Of a DNA stretch of 64,000 nt, positions 1-9,649 are shown in pieces. The translations under genes and the position numbers were made by a program. Below the pieces are notes generated by a model. That model was not told the DNA's origin. It was given only the letters and a program-made list of their open reading frames with translations, and did no database searches. How positions within the stretch are numbered: position 1 is the stretch's first letter; each line of letters opens with the position of its first letter. The stretch comes from Lineolata rhizophorae (Eukaryota; Ascomycota; Dothideomycetes; Lineolatales; Lineolataceae): positions 642,232 to 706,231 of the forward strand of contig MU001681.1 of the NCBI GenBank assembly GCA_010093515.1. The letters run 5' to 3'.

Positions 1-700
1 ATGATGCGGGATCGGTGGGCGCTGTCGACTCGGTGATATTGACGACTCGGTGATGAAACACGTTATACATAGTAAGAGTAAATTCCTGGTGCTCTACTCC
101 CTGGTAAACCAAGTAATCTGTATCTGCTTTGTCAACGTATGTTAGCTTAAATCATTGGGGCAAAAGGGCACGCGCACAGCACGTGGTTGGGGTTAGACCC
201 AAAGGTATAAGGATCCAACCCCGATCCAACCCCGATCCAACCTAGATAGAAAATCAAACCTTACTTTGCCGCTACTTGACTGGATTCTATCATTGTTGCG
301 ACTGTCCCTCGGTCGGCGGCCGATAGCGCTACGATCGGCCACGGATCCTTGTTCGATCACATACTCCCACCAGCCCTGACCGGCGAACCCGCCGAGTGTT
401 CAACAAAGTAGCCAAAAATTGAGCACTGTGTACTGTGTATAGTTAGAGCTTCCAAAAGTACGCAGTTGTTTTACTAAGTGGAGATAGTTCAAGGCACCCT
501 TTCCCCAGCACTATCCATAACTTAAAAAAGCATCTGGCATTTTCTGCAGATTTAGACCCTCTCAATACCAGAAATACCTTTTCAAGTAGAAGATGAGATT
601 TTTCAAGGAAGATTAATATTCTTATTTATACCAATTTGCCTGAAGAATTACTAAAAATTACATTGTGGTGTTCCATCGCTTCAATCGCCAAAATGCGGAT
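1..700. other. AT-rich non-coding left edge
   Basis: I see no gene. Near 217-243 there is a short tandem repeat built on ATCCAACCCCG, about 2.5 units. The rest is AT-rich sequence without a long open frame and without the family A or B repeats that start further right. It is probably an old repeat-rich or intergenic stretch. Confidence 0.5.
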
Positions 701-880
701 TATCGTTATACCCGGGTGATTTTATAGGCAGGGTTGCCGACCAATCAGTCCTTAATTGACCCCTAACCCTTGGGTTTTCCTTGGGGTGGGTTTCCTACAT
801 AGATAGCTACTAGACTCTTTCATAAAACCTACCCTAAAACCTTATAGTATTAACCCCACCCTATTAAAAGGGGTGCACGT
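700..880 (-). repeat. Family B MITE fragment (right half)
   Basis: Read on the minus strand, about 780-860 matches the right half of the fullest family B copy (10160-10873): the same order of GGGTGGG/GGATGGG, a CTAGATAG/TAGGTAACC block, AGACTCTTTCA and AAACCTACCCTAAAA-type segments can be followed with scattered substitutions. The left inverted end was not found here, so this looks like a broken or strongly diverged copy. It is non-coding. Confidence 0.5.
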
Positions 881-1253
881 TACTTCTCATTCTGAACCTG
901 GGTTGTGTAATTGCGTTCCAGTCTAACGCCGATTGATGTTGAGTAGATTATTCCTTGCAGAAGTAGCCCAGCTCCTACTATCCGTGAGTTGGCGCCAGCG
1001 CCCAGAAACTAATGGTAAACCATAGTAAAAGATAACATTTTAACTTTTAGGCTCAGAAAACAAGCACTAGGGAAAACTCTCTGTTATATTCTAAGGAGAT
1101 ATTGGATCGCAAAAAAGATACTGAGGCTCTTTGAAATGGGTAGAAAGAAGAGACTTTAATTTACTTCGTAGATACGCTCTTCCTCCTGTTAAAAAAAGTT
1201 TAACTATTGGATGACTAAGAAAGGGTTATAGGGAGAGTTAGGTTAGGTCCATA

Positions 1254-1446
1254 AAATTATGGTCCACAATGGGGTGGAGTGTGGTTGGGGTGTGGTCGAC
1301 CTCCCTTGGCGTAGCGTCTATTGGGTCGAAGATTAGTTTATTCATGAGGGCGATATTTTTTGTTGGGGTTTTAGGGCTTGGCATTGAGATCAATTGGGGA
1401 CTGATTAGTCGTCAAATTTTCTAGTACCATTTTTGGTAGTACATTT
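1254..1446 (+). repeat. Family B element, left part, interrupted
   Basis: It starts with the family B end TATGGTCCACAATGGGG and continues with a CTATTGGGTCGAAG-like block and CAATTGGGGACTGATTAG. The same order is seen at 10160-10272 and, on the other strand, at 3018 back to 2880. At 1446/1447 the sequence changes abruptly into a family A element. The internal family B sequence seems to resume at about 2116-2262, so the host copy is split by family A insertions. It is non-coding. Confidence 0.65.
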
Positions 1447-1797
1447 AGTAGAGCAGGGCGGCGCCACCCCTAACGCCCCTTTTCGAGTTCCTTTTCTCCC
1501 AACTGCACGTGATTTCTTTTCTTTTATATGTGTTAGGTTTTTTTCCCCCATATACACCATTCATTCATTCACTCAACGCACACATACACTATTCAAGTTG
1601 CCTTTGCCATGCACACACACCAAAAGCCTTTTTTTTTTTTGCTTTTCTTTGACTTTCTTTCCCCTTATCCAAAAGTTAGTAAAAACAACAGTGCCTCCTT
1701 GAACTCGAATACACGATGCCGTGAAGTAGTGAAGACGTGTCTCTTCTTTTGTTCTTTAAGTGTTGGTCCTACGCAAAGTGCTCTACTATGCTATAGT
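1447..1797 (+). repeat. Family A MITE-like element, copy 1
   Basis: About 350 bp. It begins TAGTAGAGCAGGGCGGCGCC, runs through pyrimidine-rich stretches with an ACGTGATTTC block, CACACA-type simple sequence and an AAAAGTTAGT block, and ends in AAAGTGCTCTACTATGCTATAG. Other copies end AAGTGCTCTACCCTGCTACA. The two ends form an imperfect inverted repeat around GTAG(AG)CAGGG. There is no coding capacity, and short open frames inside it are not conserved between copies. Copies 2-7 are listed separately. Confidence 0.75.
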
Positions 1798-1811
1798 AGT
1801 ATAACCATATT

Positions 1812-2115
1812 ATAGCAGGGCAGAGCACTTTACCTAGGACCAATACTTAAAGAGCAAAGGAAGGGTCACGTTGTCACTGCTTCACGGCATCATGCGTTCG
1901 AGTTCGGAGAAGCACCGTTGCTTGCTAACTAACTTCTAGTAATAAGAAGAGAAAAAGGCAAGAAAGGGGCAGAGAAAAGCTTTTGTGTATACACGTGTGT
2001 AAGAATAGCAAAGGCAGCTTAACTTGTGTGTGTATAGTGAATAAGTGAGTGTTGTATATAGGAGGAGAAAAACCCAGCCTACTTAAAAGGAAAAGAAATC
2101 ACGTGCAACAAGAAA
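1812..2115 (-). repeat. Family A MITE-like element, copy 2 (inverted)
   Basis: This is the minus-strand version of copy 1. It starts TAGCAGGGCAGAGCACTTTA and runs back through the TAGGACCAATACTTAAAGAG and CACGTGC landmarks; the GGCGCC end is missing. Only about 15 bp separate it from copy 1, so the two form a near-palindrome of some 670 bp. Its first 130 bp or so are almost identical to copy 3. Confidence 0.75.
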
Positions 2116-2265
2116 CCACTATTACGTAATCCTAAAATCCCGCCGCGTCGGGATTTTCAAAAAAAGTTCCTCCTACCCTACCATAGGATTACGCTAAATC
2201 TAAAGGGGAAAACCCAGCCAAAACCCCAGTAGGGTCAATCCCGCCCATGTTTTGGGACACCTATT
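2116..2265 (+). repeat. Family B internal segment
   Basis: This stretch matches 10612-10760 in order: a GTAATCC block, a fold-back partner GGATTACGCTAAA, a purine run, CCCAGCC and AGGGTCAATCC. It is probably the interior of the family B copy whose left part is at 1254-1446, separated from it by the two family A copies. GTAATCCTA and TAGGATTAC form a small internal inverted repeat. Confidence 0.55.
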
Positions 2266-2500
2266 GTAGCAGGGTAGAGCACTTTACCTAGGACCAACAC
2301 TTAAAGAGCAAAGGAAGGGTCACGTTGTCACTGCTTCACGGCATCATGCGTTCGAGTTCGGAGAAGCACCGTTGCTTGCTAACTAACTTCTAGTAATAAG
2401 AAGAGAAAAGACAGTAAAGGGGCGGAGAAAAGCTTTTGTGTGTGTGTTAAATGAATGAGTGAATATTGTGTATGGGACGAGAAAAACCTAACCTACTGTA
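2266..2500 (-). repeat. Family A MITE-like element, copy 3 (inverted)
   Basis: It starts GTAGCAGGGTAGAGCACTTT and is nearly identical to copy 2 for about the first 130 bp, through the CACGGCATCATGCGTTCGAG landmark. It then shortens and reaches the AACCTAACCTACTG block before meeting copy 4 head to head. The near-identity to copy 2 suggests a recent duplication or gene conversion. Confidence 0.75.
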
Positions 2501-2704
2501 TTAGAGTAGGGCGGCGCCGACCCTAATACCCCTTTTTTTTGGCAATTGCTTCCTCTTTCTTTCACGTGATTTTTTTTCCTTTCAAGTAGGTTAGGTTTTC
2601 TCCTTCAACAACACTCACTCAATTCACACATATACAAGTCAAGTTGCCTTTGCCTTTTATACATATAATTACAAAAGCTTCCTTTACTATTCCATTAAGC
2701 TCTT
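2501..2704 (+). repeat. Family A MITE-like element, copy 4 (truncated)
   Basis: It starts TTAGAGTAGGGCGGCGCCGA and follows the family through CACGTGATTTTTTTT, GTAGGTTAGGTTTTCTCC and AAGTCAAGTTGCCTTTGCC. It stops near 2704 without the GCTCTACCCTGCTAC end. Together with copy 3 it forms a second inverted pair joined at the GGCGCC end. Confidence 0.65.
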
Positions 2705-3018
2705 CATAAAATTACCCGCGTTTTAGTACCAGGAAATCTAATGGACTTCAGGCCGTGTTCTCCCTTCAGGTTCAGCGTAATCCCATTAAAGTGGGGTAGG
2801 GTACGGTGTAGAAGGAGGAGTTCTCCCCTCGTCAAAATATCAAATACAGCTATACTGCTACCAATGTACCACCCAAAAAGAAAAGGTTGGTAGTAGTAAA
2901 TCTGATAACGAATTAGACCCCAATTGACCATAATGCCGGAACCCTAATCTCCAATAAAAATTTCACCCCGATAGAGGTCTAGACTCTGACCCAATAGACC
3001 CCCCATTATGGACCATAT
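2705..3018 (-). repeat. Family B element, inverted copy
   Basis: Read on the minus strand it begins TATGGTCCATAATGGGGGG with TCTATTGGGTC close behind, then CAATTGGGGTCTAATTCG and TTACTACTACC. These are the landmarks of the left end at 1254 and 10160, in the same order. The far inverted end is not visible. Non-coding. Confidence 0.65.
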
Positions 3019-3039
3019 TTTAAATGCAATCATATCCGG

Positions 3040-3336
3040 CCGAGTAACCCTAATACCCCCTTTTTTTTCCCCTAGTAACTGCACGTGGTTTCATTCCCTT
3101 TTATGTATGTTAGTTTTTCTCTCCTTCTCTCTTTCACTTTCTCATTCAAGTTGTCCTTGCCTACACAGACTACAAAAGCTTTCCTTTCTCTTTCCTTTTA
3201 CCTTCTTTTCCCATTACTCGAAAGTTGGTTAGCATGCAGCAGATGCTTTTCCGAACCAGAAGACGCGATGTCGTGAAGACGTGACTCCTTTGTTCTTTCG
3301 TTCCATTTCTAGGTGAAGTGCTCTACCCTGCTACAG
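3040..3336 (+). repeat. Family A MITE-like element, copy 5
   Basis: It enters at CCCTAATACCCCC, carries the CTGCACGTGGTTTC block and the CGTGAAGACGTGACTCC landmark, and ends GTGAAGTGCTCTACCCTGCT. The GGCGCC start is lost. It is the copy nearest to the LDAH-like gene, whose start codon is 200 bp downstream. Confidence 0.65.
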
Positions 3337-3536
3337 TATAAAGTCTGGGGAGTTGTACGTTAGTATCAGATAGCCCGATTATAAGTGGGATTGTATTGAG
3401 TGGGGTATGTAGCGAAGTCTCGCTCCGAGGCGCGAAGACCTTCAACTTAGCAGGTACAAGTCCAACTCTAACTTTAGGGTGCTGACCATCGCCCATCCAT
3501 CATCTCCTTCAGTTGCCAACTGACTGGCTAATTATA

Positions 3537-4869
3537 ATGACTTTACACCCCTCTGACGCCGTGCATCTTTGCCCTGTCCAAAGCAGCAGCCATGACGGGA
3601 CGCGACACTATCTAATTTTTTTCATACCTGGCAATCCTGGATTGATCGCTTACTACACTAGCTTCCTCACGCATCTCTATGGCCTTCTTAACCAGGAAGC
3701 TCTCCGACACCCCGCACATACCATTTCCTTCCAGGTATATGGTCAGAGCCTAAGTGGATTTGAAGTCTCGTCATTCAAGAGCGGAGTACATGTGGCGCAC
3801 GAAAGTCCTCCTTACACACTTCGACAACAAATTGACCTCACGAAGCATAGCCTGGAGGACTTAGTAAAGACACTTGGGCCGGCACATCGGGTCATTTTCA
3901 TAGGACATTCTGTTGGCACGTACATTGCGCTGGAGCTCATTCGGTTGAGCAACCCGAAGGTCGCGAATGACGTAGGCCTAAAAATTGATAACAATGCTGC
4001 GAGACGTCTTTCAACCACCCGAATCACCGGTAGCGTGTTGCTTTTCCCCACCGTTACGGAAATTGCCCAGAGCAAAAACGGAAAGAGATTCGGAGTAGGT
4101 GGCTATCAGAGTTTATTAGCATAGATCGCGATGCTAATCGACGCAAAGTATTTTCTAACCCTACCACTGTTTGCCTGGATTGCGGCTGCTCTAGCGAAAT
4201 GTGTGGCCACAATAGTCCCATTCCAACTGTTGGTCATTTTGATCACAGCATTGACAGGATTCCCCAGGGATGCTGCTGGCACAACCGCTAAGTTTCTGAA
4301 GAGCAAGTGGGGTGTTTTTCAATCTCTGTGAGTTCCAAATATCCCACGTCGTTGACATAGGCGGGCGGGAGCTGTTACGTTTATTTGGGTATTTAGACGA
4401 TATAGCTAACTAACCAAGGCACATGGCTCGAACGGAAATGGAAGACATCAAAGCCGACAAGTGGGGGGAGGAAGTGTGGGGAGCTTCAGCGGCACAAGAC
4501 ACGACCCCCTCCGTGCCGAAGCTGTACTTCTATTTCGGCCAAAACGACCACTGGGTATCCGACAAGACGCGAGACCAGCTGATACGACACCGTGGTCGTT
4601 CATCTAATAGTCTCGATAGCCCTGGGAGCGAAGAGAGATGGAAGCCAGCCATGGAGGTCGATCAGAATGGAATACCCCACGCCTTTTGCATCTGTAAGTA
4701 GTCCATTCTCATTTGAGATTGCACAATTAGACGCCTCCCAGGTACTGTAAATGGCGCAACACAAAATAAATAAGGCTAAAATTTCTCGACAGCGCACAGT
4801 GTGTTGATAGCAGAAAAGGCAGAGGCGTACATACGGAAGATCGTTTGTGAAGACCTGTCGAACGTCTAA
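3537..4869 (+). CDS. Lipid-droplet-associated hydrolase (LDAH-like)
   Basis: Four exons by splice logic: 3537-4094, 4149-4327, 4419-4693 and 4793-4869, giving 362 codons before the stop. Introns are GTAGGT..AAG (branch GCTAATC), GTGAGT..AAG and GTAAGT..CAG, and every join keeps frame. The protein is an alpha/beta hydrolase of the LDAH family (formerly DUF2305): an oxyanion-region FFIPGNPG, the nucleophile elbow FIGHSVGT, then YFYFGQNDHWV with the acid residue and IPHAFCISHS with the catalytic histidine. Family members sit on lipid droplets and are proposed sterol-ester or lipid hydrolases; substrate here is unknown. The ATG at 3537 is used because the open frame upstream has only a TTG. It converges on DCP1 with about 225 bp between stops. 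Confidence 0.88.
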
Positions 4870-5094
4870 TCGGTTGGACTCAGGTGCATCTGGCACATCC
4901 GAGTAAATAGACCATTACATAGGCCTCACATAAAATCGACACACCAAATGCAGGTGTTTAAGAGTAATCTAAGAGTATGGTACCAAACGCAAATATATAA
5001 GCTGCGGACCTGATGTAGCTACCATAAATGACCTCCAACAGCATTCCGTGGTGATAGTTATGGCCAGTGCAACATTGTAACTATACACCTCTTG

Positions 5095-5973
5095 TCAATA
5101 ATGCGCACCTTTGCTGAATGGTTGGGCTGATCCGCTTTTGAAGGCCCCGAAGCTACTCGTGCTCCGGAAGAAGTCTGTATCTGGTGTATTCTTGAACTGA
5201 GGTTGTCGAGCGGGAGAATTGTGGTTGTGAATGCTCCATCCACTATCCAACTCGCGTTGCTGGCCGAATAGTTCTCGTAGGGACAGCTGCCGGCCCATTG
5301 GCGCACTTAGAGCTTCTTCATTATTGTCTTCCTCAAGATTGTCGTCGCCGCTATCGCTAGGAGCCCCATAATTGCCACGTACAGAACCAATCTTCTCTTC
5401 GACTGCTTTCTTAGTGGCTTCTGCCTGTGCTGCGCAGTGGTGAATGACTTGGGCGTTGACCGCACGAGCGTCGGAAGTGCTCGAAGGCGGCGGCTCCGAG
5501 AATATCCATAGACCGTAAAACTGTGGGGTCGCAAACTCGTCTTCATGAATTGGATTGTTGTCTGCGCGAAGGATAATGAAGTCCTCCGTAAGTTCGATGC
5601 CATCGGTGCTGGTGAGCTCCAGCTCAAAATTGTTGAGGCCACGTCTGTTCAAGATGATGACGCAGAAGCGTTCGATACCAGTGTCGGTACGTCGTAGAGC
5701 ACAGACAAACATGGTTCCTTCGATCCCGCTCTTCTCCCATTGTTGAGACGTCGGAGTAAAGAGGTAGACCACAGCGTAAGGTGCGATGGATACTATGCCG
5801 GAGACGAGGGTGTTGTGCCGTTGAAGAACGGAGAGGTTCAACTGCGCGTTTGACCTTGAGGGAGCGTTGGGCCCTAGAGTAGAAATGGGCGGAGGCGCAT
5901 CCGTGTCGTAATCGGACGTAGTCGGAGGAACGACTGTCTGGCCTCCTCGCGACCTGGATTTCCGAGATGTCAT
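5095..5973 (-). CDS. DCP1: mRNA-decapping enzyme subunit 1 (DCP1)
   Basis: Single exon, 292 codons. The open frame continues upstream to 6282, but the family-typical start is MTSRKSRSRGG at 5973. The EVH1-like fold is visible: an N-terminal helix AQLNLSVLQRHNTLVSGIVS, then strands with YAVVYLF, QQWEKSGIEGTMFV, FCVIILNRRGLNNFEL and a C-terminal FYGLWIFSE; the motif W-E-K-S-G-I-E-G is the signature that contacts Dcp2 and ligands. DCP1 activates the Dcp2 pyrophosphatase that removes the mRNA cap in cytoplasmic P-bodies. The tail after about residue 200 is acidic and low complexity (EEDNNEEAL) followed by a RQLSLRELFGQQ patch, possibly a short linear motif; function of that tail is my inference. 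Divergent from the 5-phosphatase gene. Confidence 0.9.
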   Translation of the reverse strand: MTSRKSRSRGGQTVVPPTTSDYDTDAPPPISTLGPNAPSRSNAQLNLSVLQRHNTLVSGIVSIAPYAVVYLFTPTSQQWEKSGIEGTMFVCALRRTDTGIERFCVIILNRRGLNNFELELTSTDGIELTEDFIILRADNNPIHEDEFATPQFYGLWIFSEPPPSSTSDARAVNAQVIHHCAAQAEATKKAVEEKIGSVRGNYGAPSDSGDDNLEEDNNEEALSAPMGRQLSLRELFGQQRELDSGWSIHNHNSPARQPQFKNTPDTDFFRSTSSFGAFKSGSAQPFSKGAHY

Positions 5974-6446
5974 GACGAAGGTGGCATAGCGCAGATTGTG
6001 GTGATGGGGACGCTCCACTGCATACCTACCTACATGTTCGGATGCGCGGGCAGATTGGCGAAGGTCTAAGGTGAACCCTGGCACTGAGGCACCGTGATTA
6101 GTCTCCGATGTATTGTAAGGAAACATGTATTTGTCAGCAATTCTGCGCAAGTCCTGCGAAACCACCAGATGATTGCATACCCAGCTATCACGTGGCTGGC
6201 AGGTACGCCCGCACTCAACAGCCAAGGTATCTCGTGGATGTCTTTCCCGCAACGCCATGCTGACTTCAGCCTTTCCTTGCAACTAGGTTTCGCTGGAGCA
6301 CTTGTACACCGCGCTCTGATCTTGAGATGAGTATTCACATCCGCCTTTCTCTTCTCCGCTGCCCACCATCTACAGATAGCCTGTAGCCTCTCGCATTTCT
6401 TACTGCCGGCCCGGCTGTCTCAACATTTGGCCTCCATCCTTTAGTC
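5974..6446. promoter_or_regulatory. Shared upstream region of DCP1 and the 5-phosphatase gene
   Basis: These 473 bp separate two divergent start codons and must hold both promoters and 5' leaders. The DCP1 reading frame stays open to 6282 here without family similarity, which I read as leader sequence. I see no clear TATA box. Confidence 0.5.
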
Positions 6447-9400
6447 ATGAATTTGGGTGGCGGCAAGCATGACTCTCCAGAGGCGCTCGAGCAGGCTGTT
6501 CCTGGCGCATACCCTGACGCGGAATGGATCGACATTCCACCTTATCAGTCAATATCTCAAGCGGTACACGCGAGACGCGCCGAGTACACCCGGCCCAAAA
6601 CCGTGCGCATCAAAGTCGGCACATGGAATGTAGCTGCCGCAAACGGGACAGAGAATGATCTTGGAGACTGGTTCGTGCATAGCCATGGTGGGCAGGAATG
6701 TCCAAAAAGGCCCCCCCCTGCTGCCCTTGGGTCCGCAGAAGGAGGAGGAAAGGAAGCCTCTACGCCCCTCGACGGTGGGGCAGAGATTGACATCTATGCG
6801 ATCGGCCTTCAAGAAATTATCGATGTCGCGTCTACGTCCGAGGCTCTTCGACCTTTCACAGACCCTGCGCCAGCGAATAGGTTCAAGAATGGTATGGAAC
6901 AAGCGTTGCCGAAGGGGTACAAACTTGTCGCCGAGCAACAACTAATGGGTTTACTCCTCCTCGTCTATACTTCGCCTTCAATATGCGCGGATCTGAAGTC
7001 CGCGGACAGCACAAGCGTCGGGACTGGGTTCATGGGCTACATGGGAAACAAGGGGGCTGTTGCAACTAGATTGGTCTTGAACGAAGCTACTCGGTTAGTT
7101 TTTATCAACTCTCATCTGGCCGCTGGCAACGACAAGGCCGCGATAGAGAGACGTAACTGGGACGTTAGTCAAGTGATTTCCCGCGTAAAGTTTGCTCCTG
7201 TCGAGGATGTTCTTGGTTCTAGCTCTGGAAGCCCCGAAGGAATTGGCGCCGAAGATGTTGCATTTTGGTTCGGCGACTTGAACTATCGACTAGAAGGGAT
7301 GCCTGGGGACGATGTCCGCCGCCTCTTAATGCTTCATACCAACCGTCTAGATAAGGAGAGCAGCGTGAACGACACTTCTGAATGCCTGTCACTCGACTCC
7401 GAAGGAAGGCATGGTGCCGACTCAATGTGTTACGACCCCGAGATGTCCAATGGATCTGCAGAAATTGGTGCCGATAGACAGTTGGCGACAGGCGAACAAA
7501 TGCGTGAGGAAGAGGATCCTGGATCACTCTTAACCACTATCAATTGTCTTTTGCCGCATGATGAGCTGCGGCGGCAGCAGCGAGAGGGAAAAGCTCTTCA
7601 AGATGGCTGGAAAGAAGGTGATATAAACTTCCTGCCTACTTACAAGTACGACTTTGGCAAGGTCGGCGTGTTTGACTCGAGCGAAAAGAAGCGGTGTCCA
7701 AGCTGGTGTGATCGCATTTTATATAGGAGTTGGAGACAGAGGATAGCGTACGAGAGTAACATCAAAACTGAAGAGGCTGCAAGGAGAAGAGATGAGGAGA
7801 TGCGGTTTCAAGGATTGGACGATGAGGTTGAGGACGAACAAATTCTCTTCGACTATAATCCTGACACCGACGGTGATGAGTATAATCTAGAAGACGACTC
7901 CGAAAATGCTGCAGCAAACGATTATCCCCCAGCTGTTGAGACCACTGCATCGGGACTAGACGACGACATCGTGCTCGAACGTTACACTTCTCATCAAGGA
8001 GTGGTTTCTTCGGATCACAAGCCTTTGACGTCTATATTTAAGCTTAACTATGAGGCCGTGGTCCCCGAGCTCAAGGCTCGCGTGTACAACGAAGTAGCGC
8101 GAGCACTTGATCGTGCAGAAAACGAAAATCGCCCTTCAATAACGATGATCATCGACCGACAAAATTCGACTGGAAGGGGTTCAGTGACTGAACCCGTTCA
8201 TAATCTGGCCAACCAGGACGAGGGCGAAGAGTGGAACTCTGAAAGCGACCCTCAAACCCTCGATTTCGGCAATGCAACGTACTCCCAGCCTCAGACACGT
8301 ACAATAACCATTGCAAATACTGGTAGGGTTTCTGCAAATGTCGGGTTTGTGGATAGACCTGCTGGAGAGCGACAGGACCCAGGACCGTCACCAAAATGGC
8401 TGCAAATTCATTTTGACAAGCTAGACGAAGACCATGCGAGTGTAGGGATGCACAGCATTGACCCGGGTGATACCTGTAGCGTCATCATTACACTTTTTAT
8501 CGACGATCTCGATATCCTACGCGAGCTCAATGAAGGTGTTATGACTCTGAGCGATGTTCTTGTTCTCCGAGTGCAGAACGGCCGAGACCATTTCTTACCA
8601 GTCCATGGCGCTTGGATGCCATCTAGCTTCGGAGAGTCTATTGACGACCTTATTCGCATACCAGAGGGTGGCATACGAAAGTTCCGGTACCAATGTCCCA
8701 AATTTCCGACACCAGGCGCAGAACATGAGGTGAAATGGTCCGCACCTAGAGAGCTATTTAAGTTGAGCGAGGCGGTTGAAGACCTAGTTGAAAGGGTACT
8801 TGCGGAGTGGGGAATGACGCACTCTAAGGTTGCAACTCCCCCGTGGGAAGTAAATGCCTCATGGCCGTTCTCTTCGGAGAGTTGGACTTCGACAGACGAG
8901 GCACGGGCTGAGTTGTTTGCTCCTGTGCACGAGGCACTAGCTTGTGACACGCCGCTCGATCATTGCTTCTCTTCCCCTTCCGAACCGCCTTCTTTGCTTC
9001 GTTTGGAGGTATTTTCTAGTGCGTTGATACTTTTTCTACGAAATTTACGAGATGGTGTCATTCCTACCAAGCTATGGGAAACCTTGGAAGAGAGTATCCG
9101 ATCTCGAGAACGAGGCAAGAAATTAGCCCCAGATGAAGAAAAGATCGCTATACTAGAGGTCCTCGCCACGGAGCCGAGTCACAGCGTATCATTCATTCTG
9201 GTAACTTCCATGCTTACCCGTACTATAACCGAGATTTGCGCGTTTGCGAAACAGAAATCGGGTGCCGTCGCACAACCGGACCGAAACCCTGACAATCAAA
9301 CTACGAAATCGACCGTCACCGCTCCGGATCGCTCTCGCATTGAAGAGGAATTCGCACGAGTGTTTACTAGGATCTTGGTTCGACTGCCAACAAATGCGAA

Positions 9401-9482
9401 GGAAAAGAGTACCAAGGCAAGTGAGGCTAGGGCGTTCCGGGTCACGCGACTATTCATTGGAGATGAACCTGCTGGAGCTTGA
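6447..9482 (+). CDS. OCRL/INPP5B-type inositol polyphosphate 5-phosphatase
   Basis: Intronless, 1011 residues. The catalytic exonuclease/endonuclease/phosphatase fold starts near residue 50: VGTWNVAA, IYAIGLQEI, FMGYMGNKGAVATRL, FINSHLAAG, FWFGDLNYRL (the motif I core), FLPTYKYDFG, RCPSWCDRILYRS (motif II) and SSDHKPL with the late histidine. It is followed by an ASH/MSP-like beta module (residues about 600-730: LDFGNATYSQPQTRTITIAN, VNVGF-like strands) and a C-terminal helical part (about 750-1011) in the place of the RhoGAP domain of OCRL. The enzyme removes the 5-phosphate from PI(4,5)P2 and PI(3,4,5)P3 and acts on endosomal or Golgi membranes in relatives. Insertions of acidic sequence lie between the catalytic motifs (residues about 450-510). 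Confidence 0.9.
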   Translation: MNLGGGKHDSPEALEQAVPGAYPDAEWIDIPPYQSISQAVHARRAEYTRPKTVRIKVGTWNVAAANGTENDLGDWFVHSHGGQECPKRPPPAALGSAEGGGKEASTPLDGGAEIDIYAIGLQEIIDVASTSEALRPFTDPAPANRFKNGMEQALPKGYKLVAEQQLMGLLLLVYTSPSICADLKSADSTSVGTGFMGYMGNKGAVATRLVLNEATRLVFINSHLAAGNDKAAIERRNWDVSQVISRVKFAPVEDVLGSSSGSPEGIGAEDVAFWFGDLNYRLEGMPGDDVRRLLMLHTNRLDKESSVNDTSECLSLDSEGRHGADSMCYDPEMSNGSAEIGADRQLATGEQMREEEDPGSLLTTINCLLPHDELRRQQREGKALQDGWKEGDINFLPTYKYDFGKVGVFDSSEKKRCPSWCDRILYRSWRQRIAYESNIKTEEAARRRDEEMRFQGLDDEVEDEQILFDYNPDTDGDEYNLEDDSENAAANDYPPAVETTASGLDDDIVLERYTSHQGVVSSDHKPLTSIFKLNYEAVVPELKARVYNEVARALDRAENENRPSITMIIDRQNSTGRGSVTEPVHNLANQDEGEEWNSESDPQTLDFGNATYSQPQTRTITIANTGRVSANVGFVDRPAGERQDPGPSPKWLQIHFDKLDEDHASVGMHSIDPGDTCSVIITLFIDDLDILRELNEGVMTLSDVLVLRVQNGRDHFLPVHGAWMPSSFGESIDDLIRIPEGGIRKFRYQCPKFPTPGAEHEVKWSAPRELFKLSEAVEDLVERVLAEWGMTHSKVATPPWEVNASWPFSSESWTSTDEARAELFAPVHEALACDTPLDHCFSSPSEPPSLLRLEVFSSALILFLRNLRDGVIPTKLWETLEESIRSRERGKKLAPDEEKIAILEVLATEPSHSVSFILVTSMLTRTITEICAFAKQKSGAVAQPDRNPDNQTTKSTVTAPDRSRIEEEFARVFTRILVRLPTNAKEKSTKASEARAFRVTRLFIGDEPAGA

Positions 9483-9649
9483 ATATTATGTTTGGAATGA
9501 GTGTAGGACAAACTACGGAAAGCAGCTGACCATATAACGAGGTTCTATCAACTTCCTTGGTTCTTCTAAGTACCACCTCTTGTTTAAGAACTTGTTTTAG
9601 TAAACCAAAGTCCGTGGAGGGTTGAGTCTGGTTCACCATTTAGGTCTGG

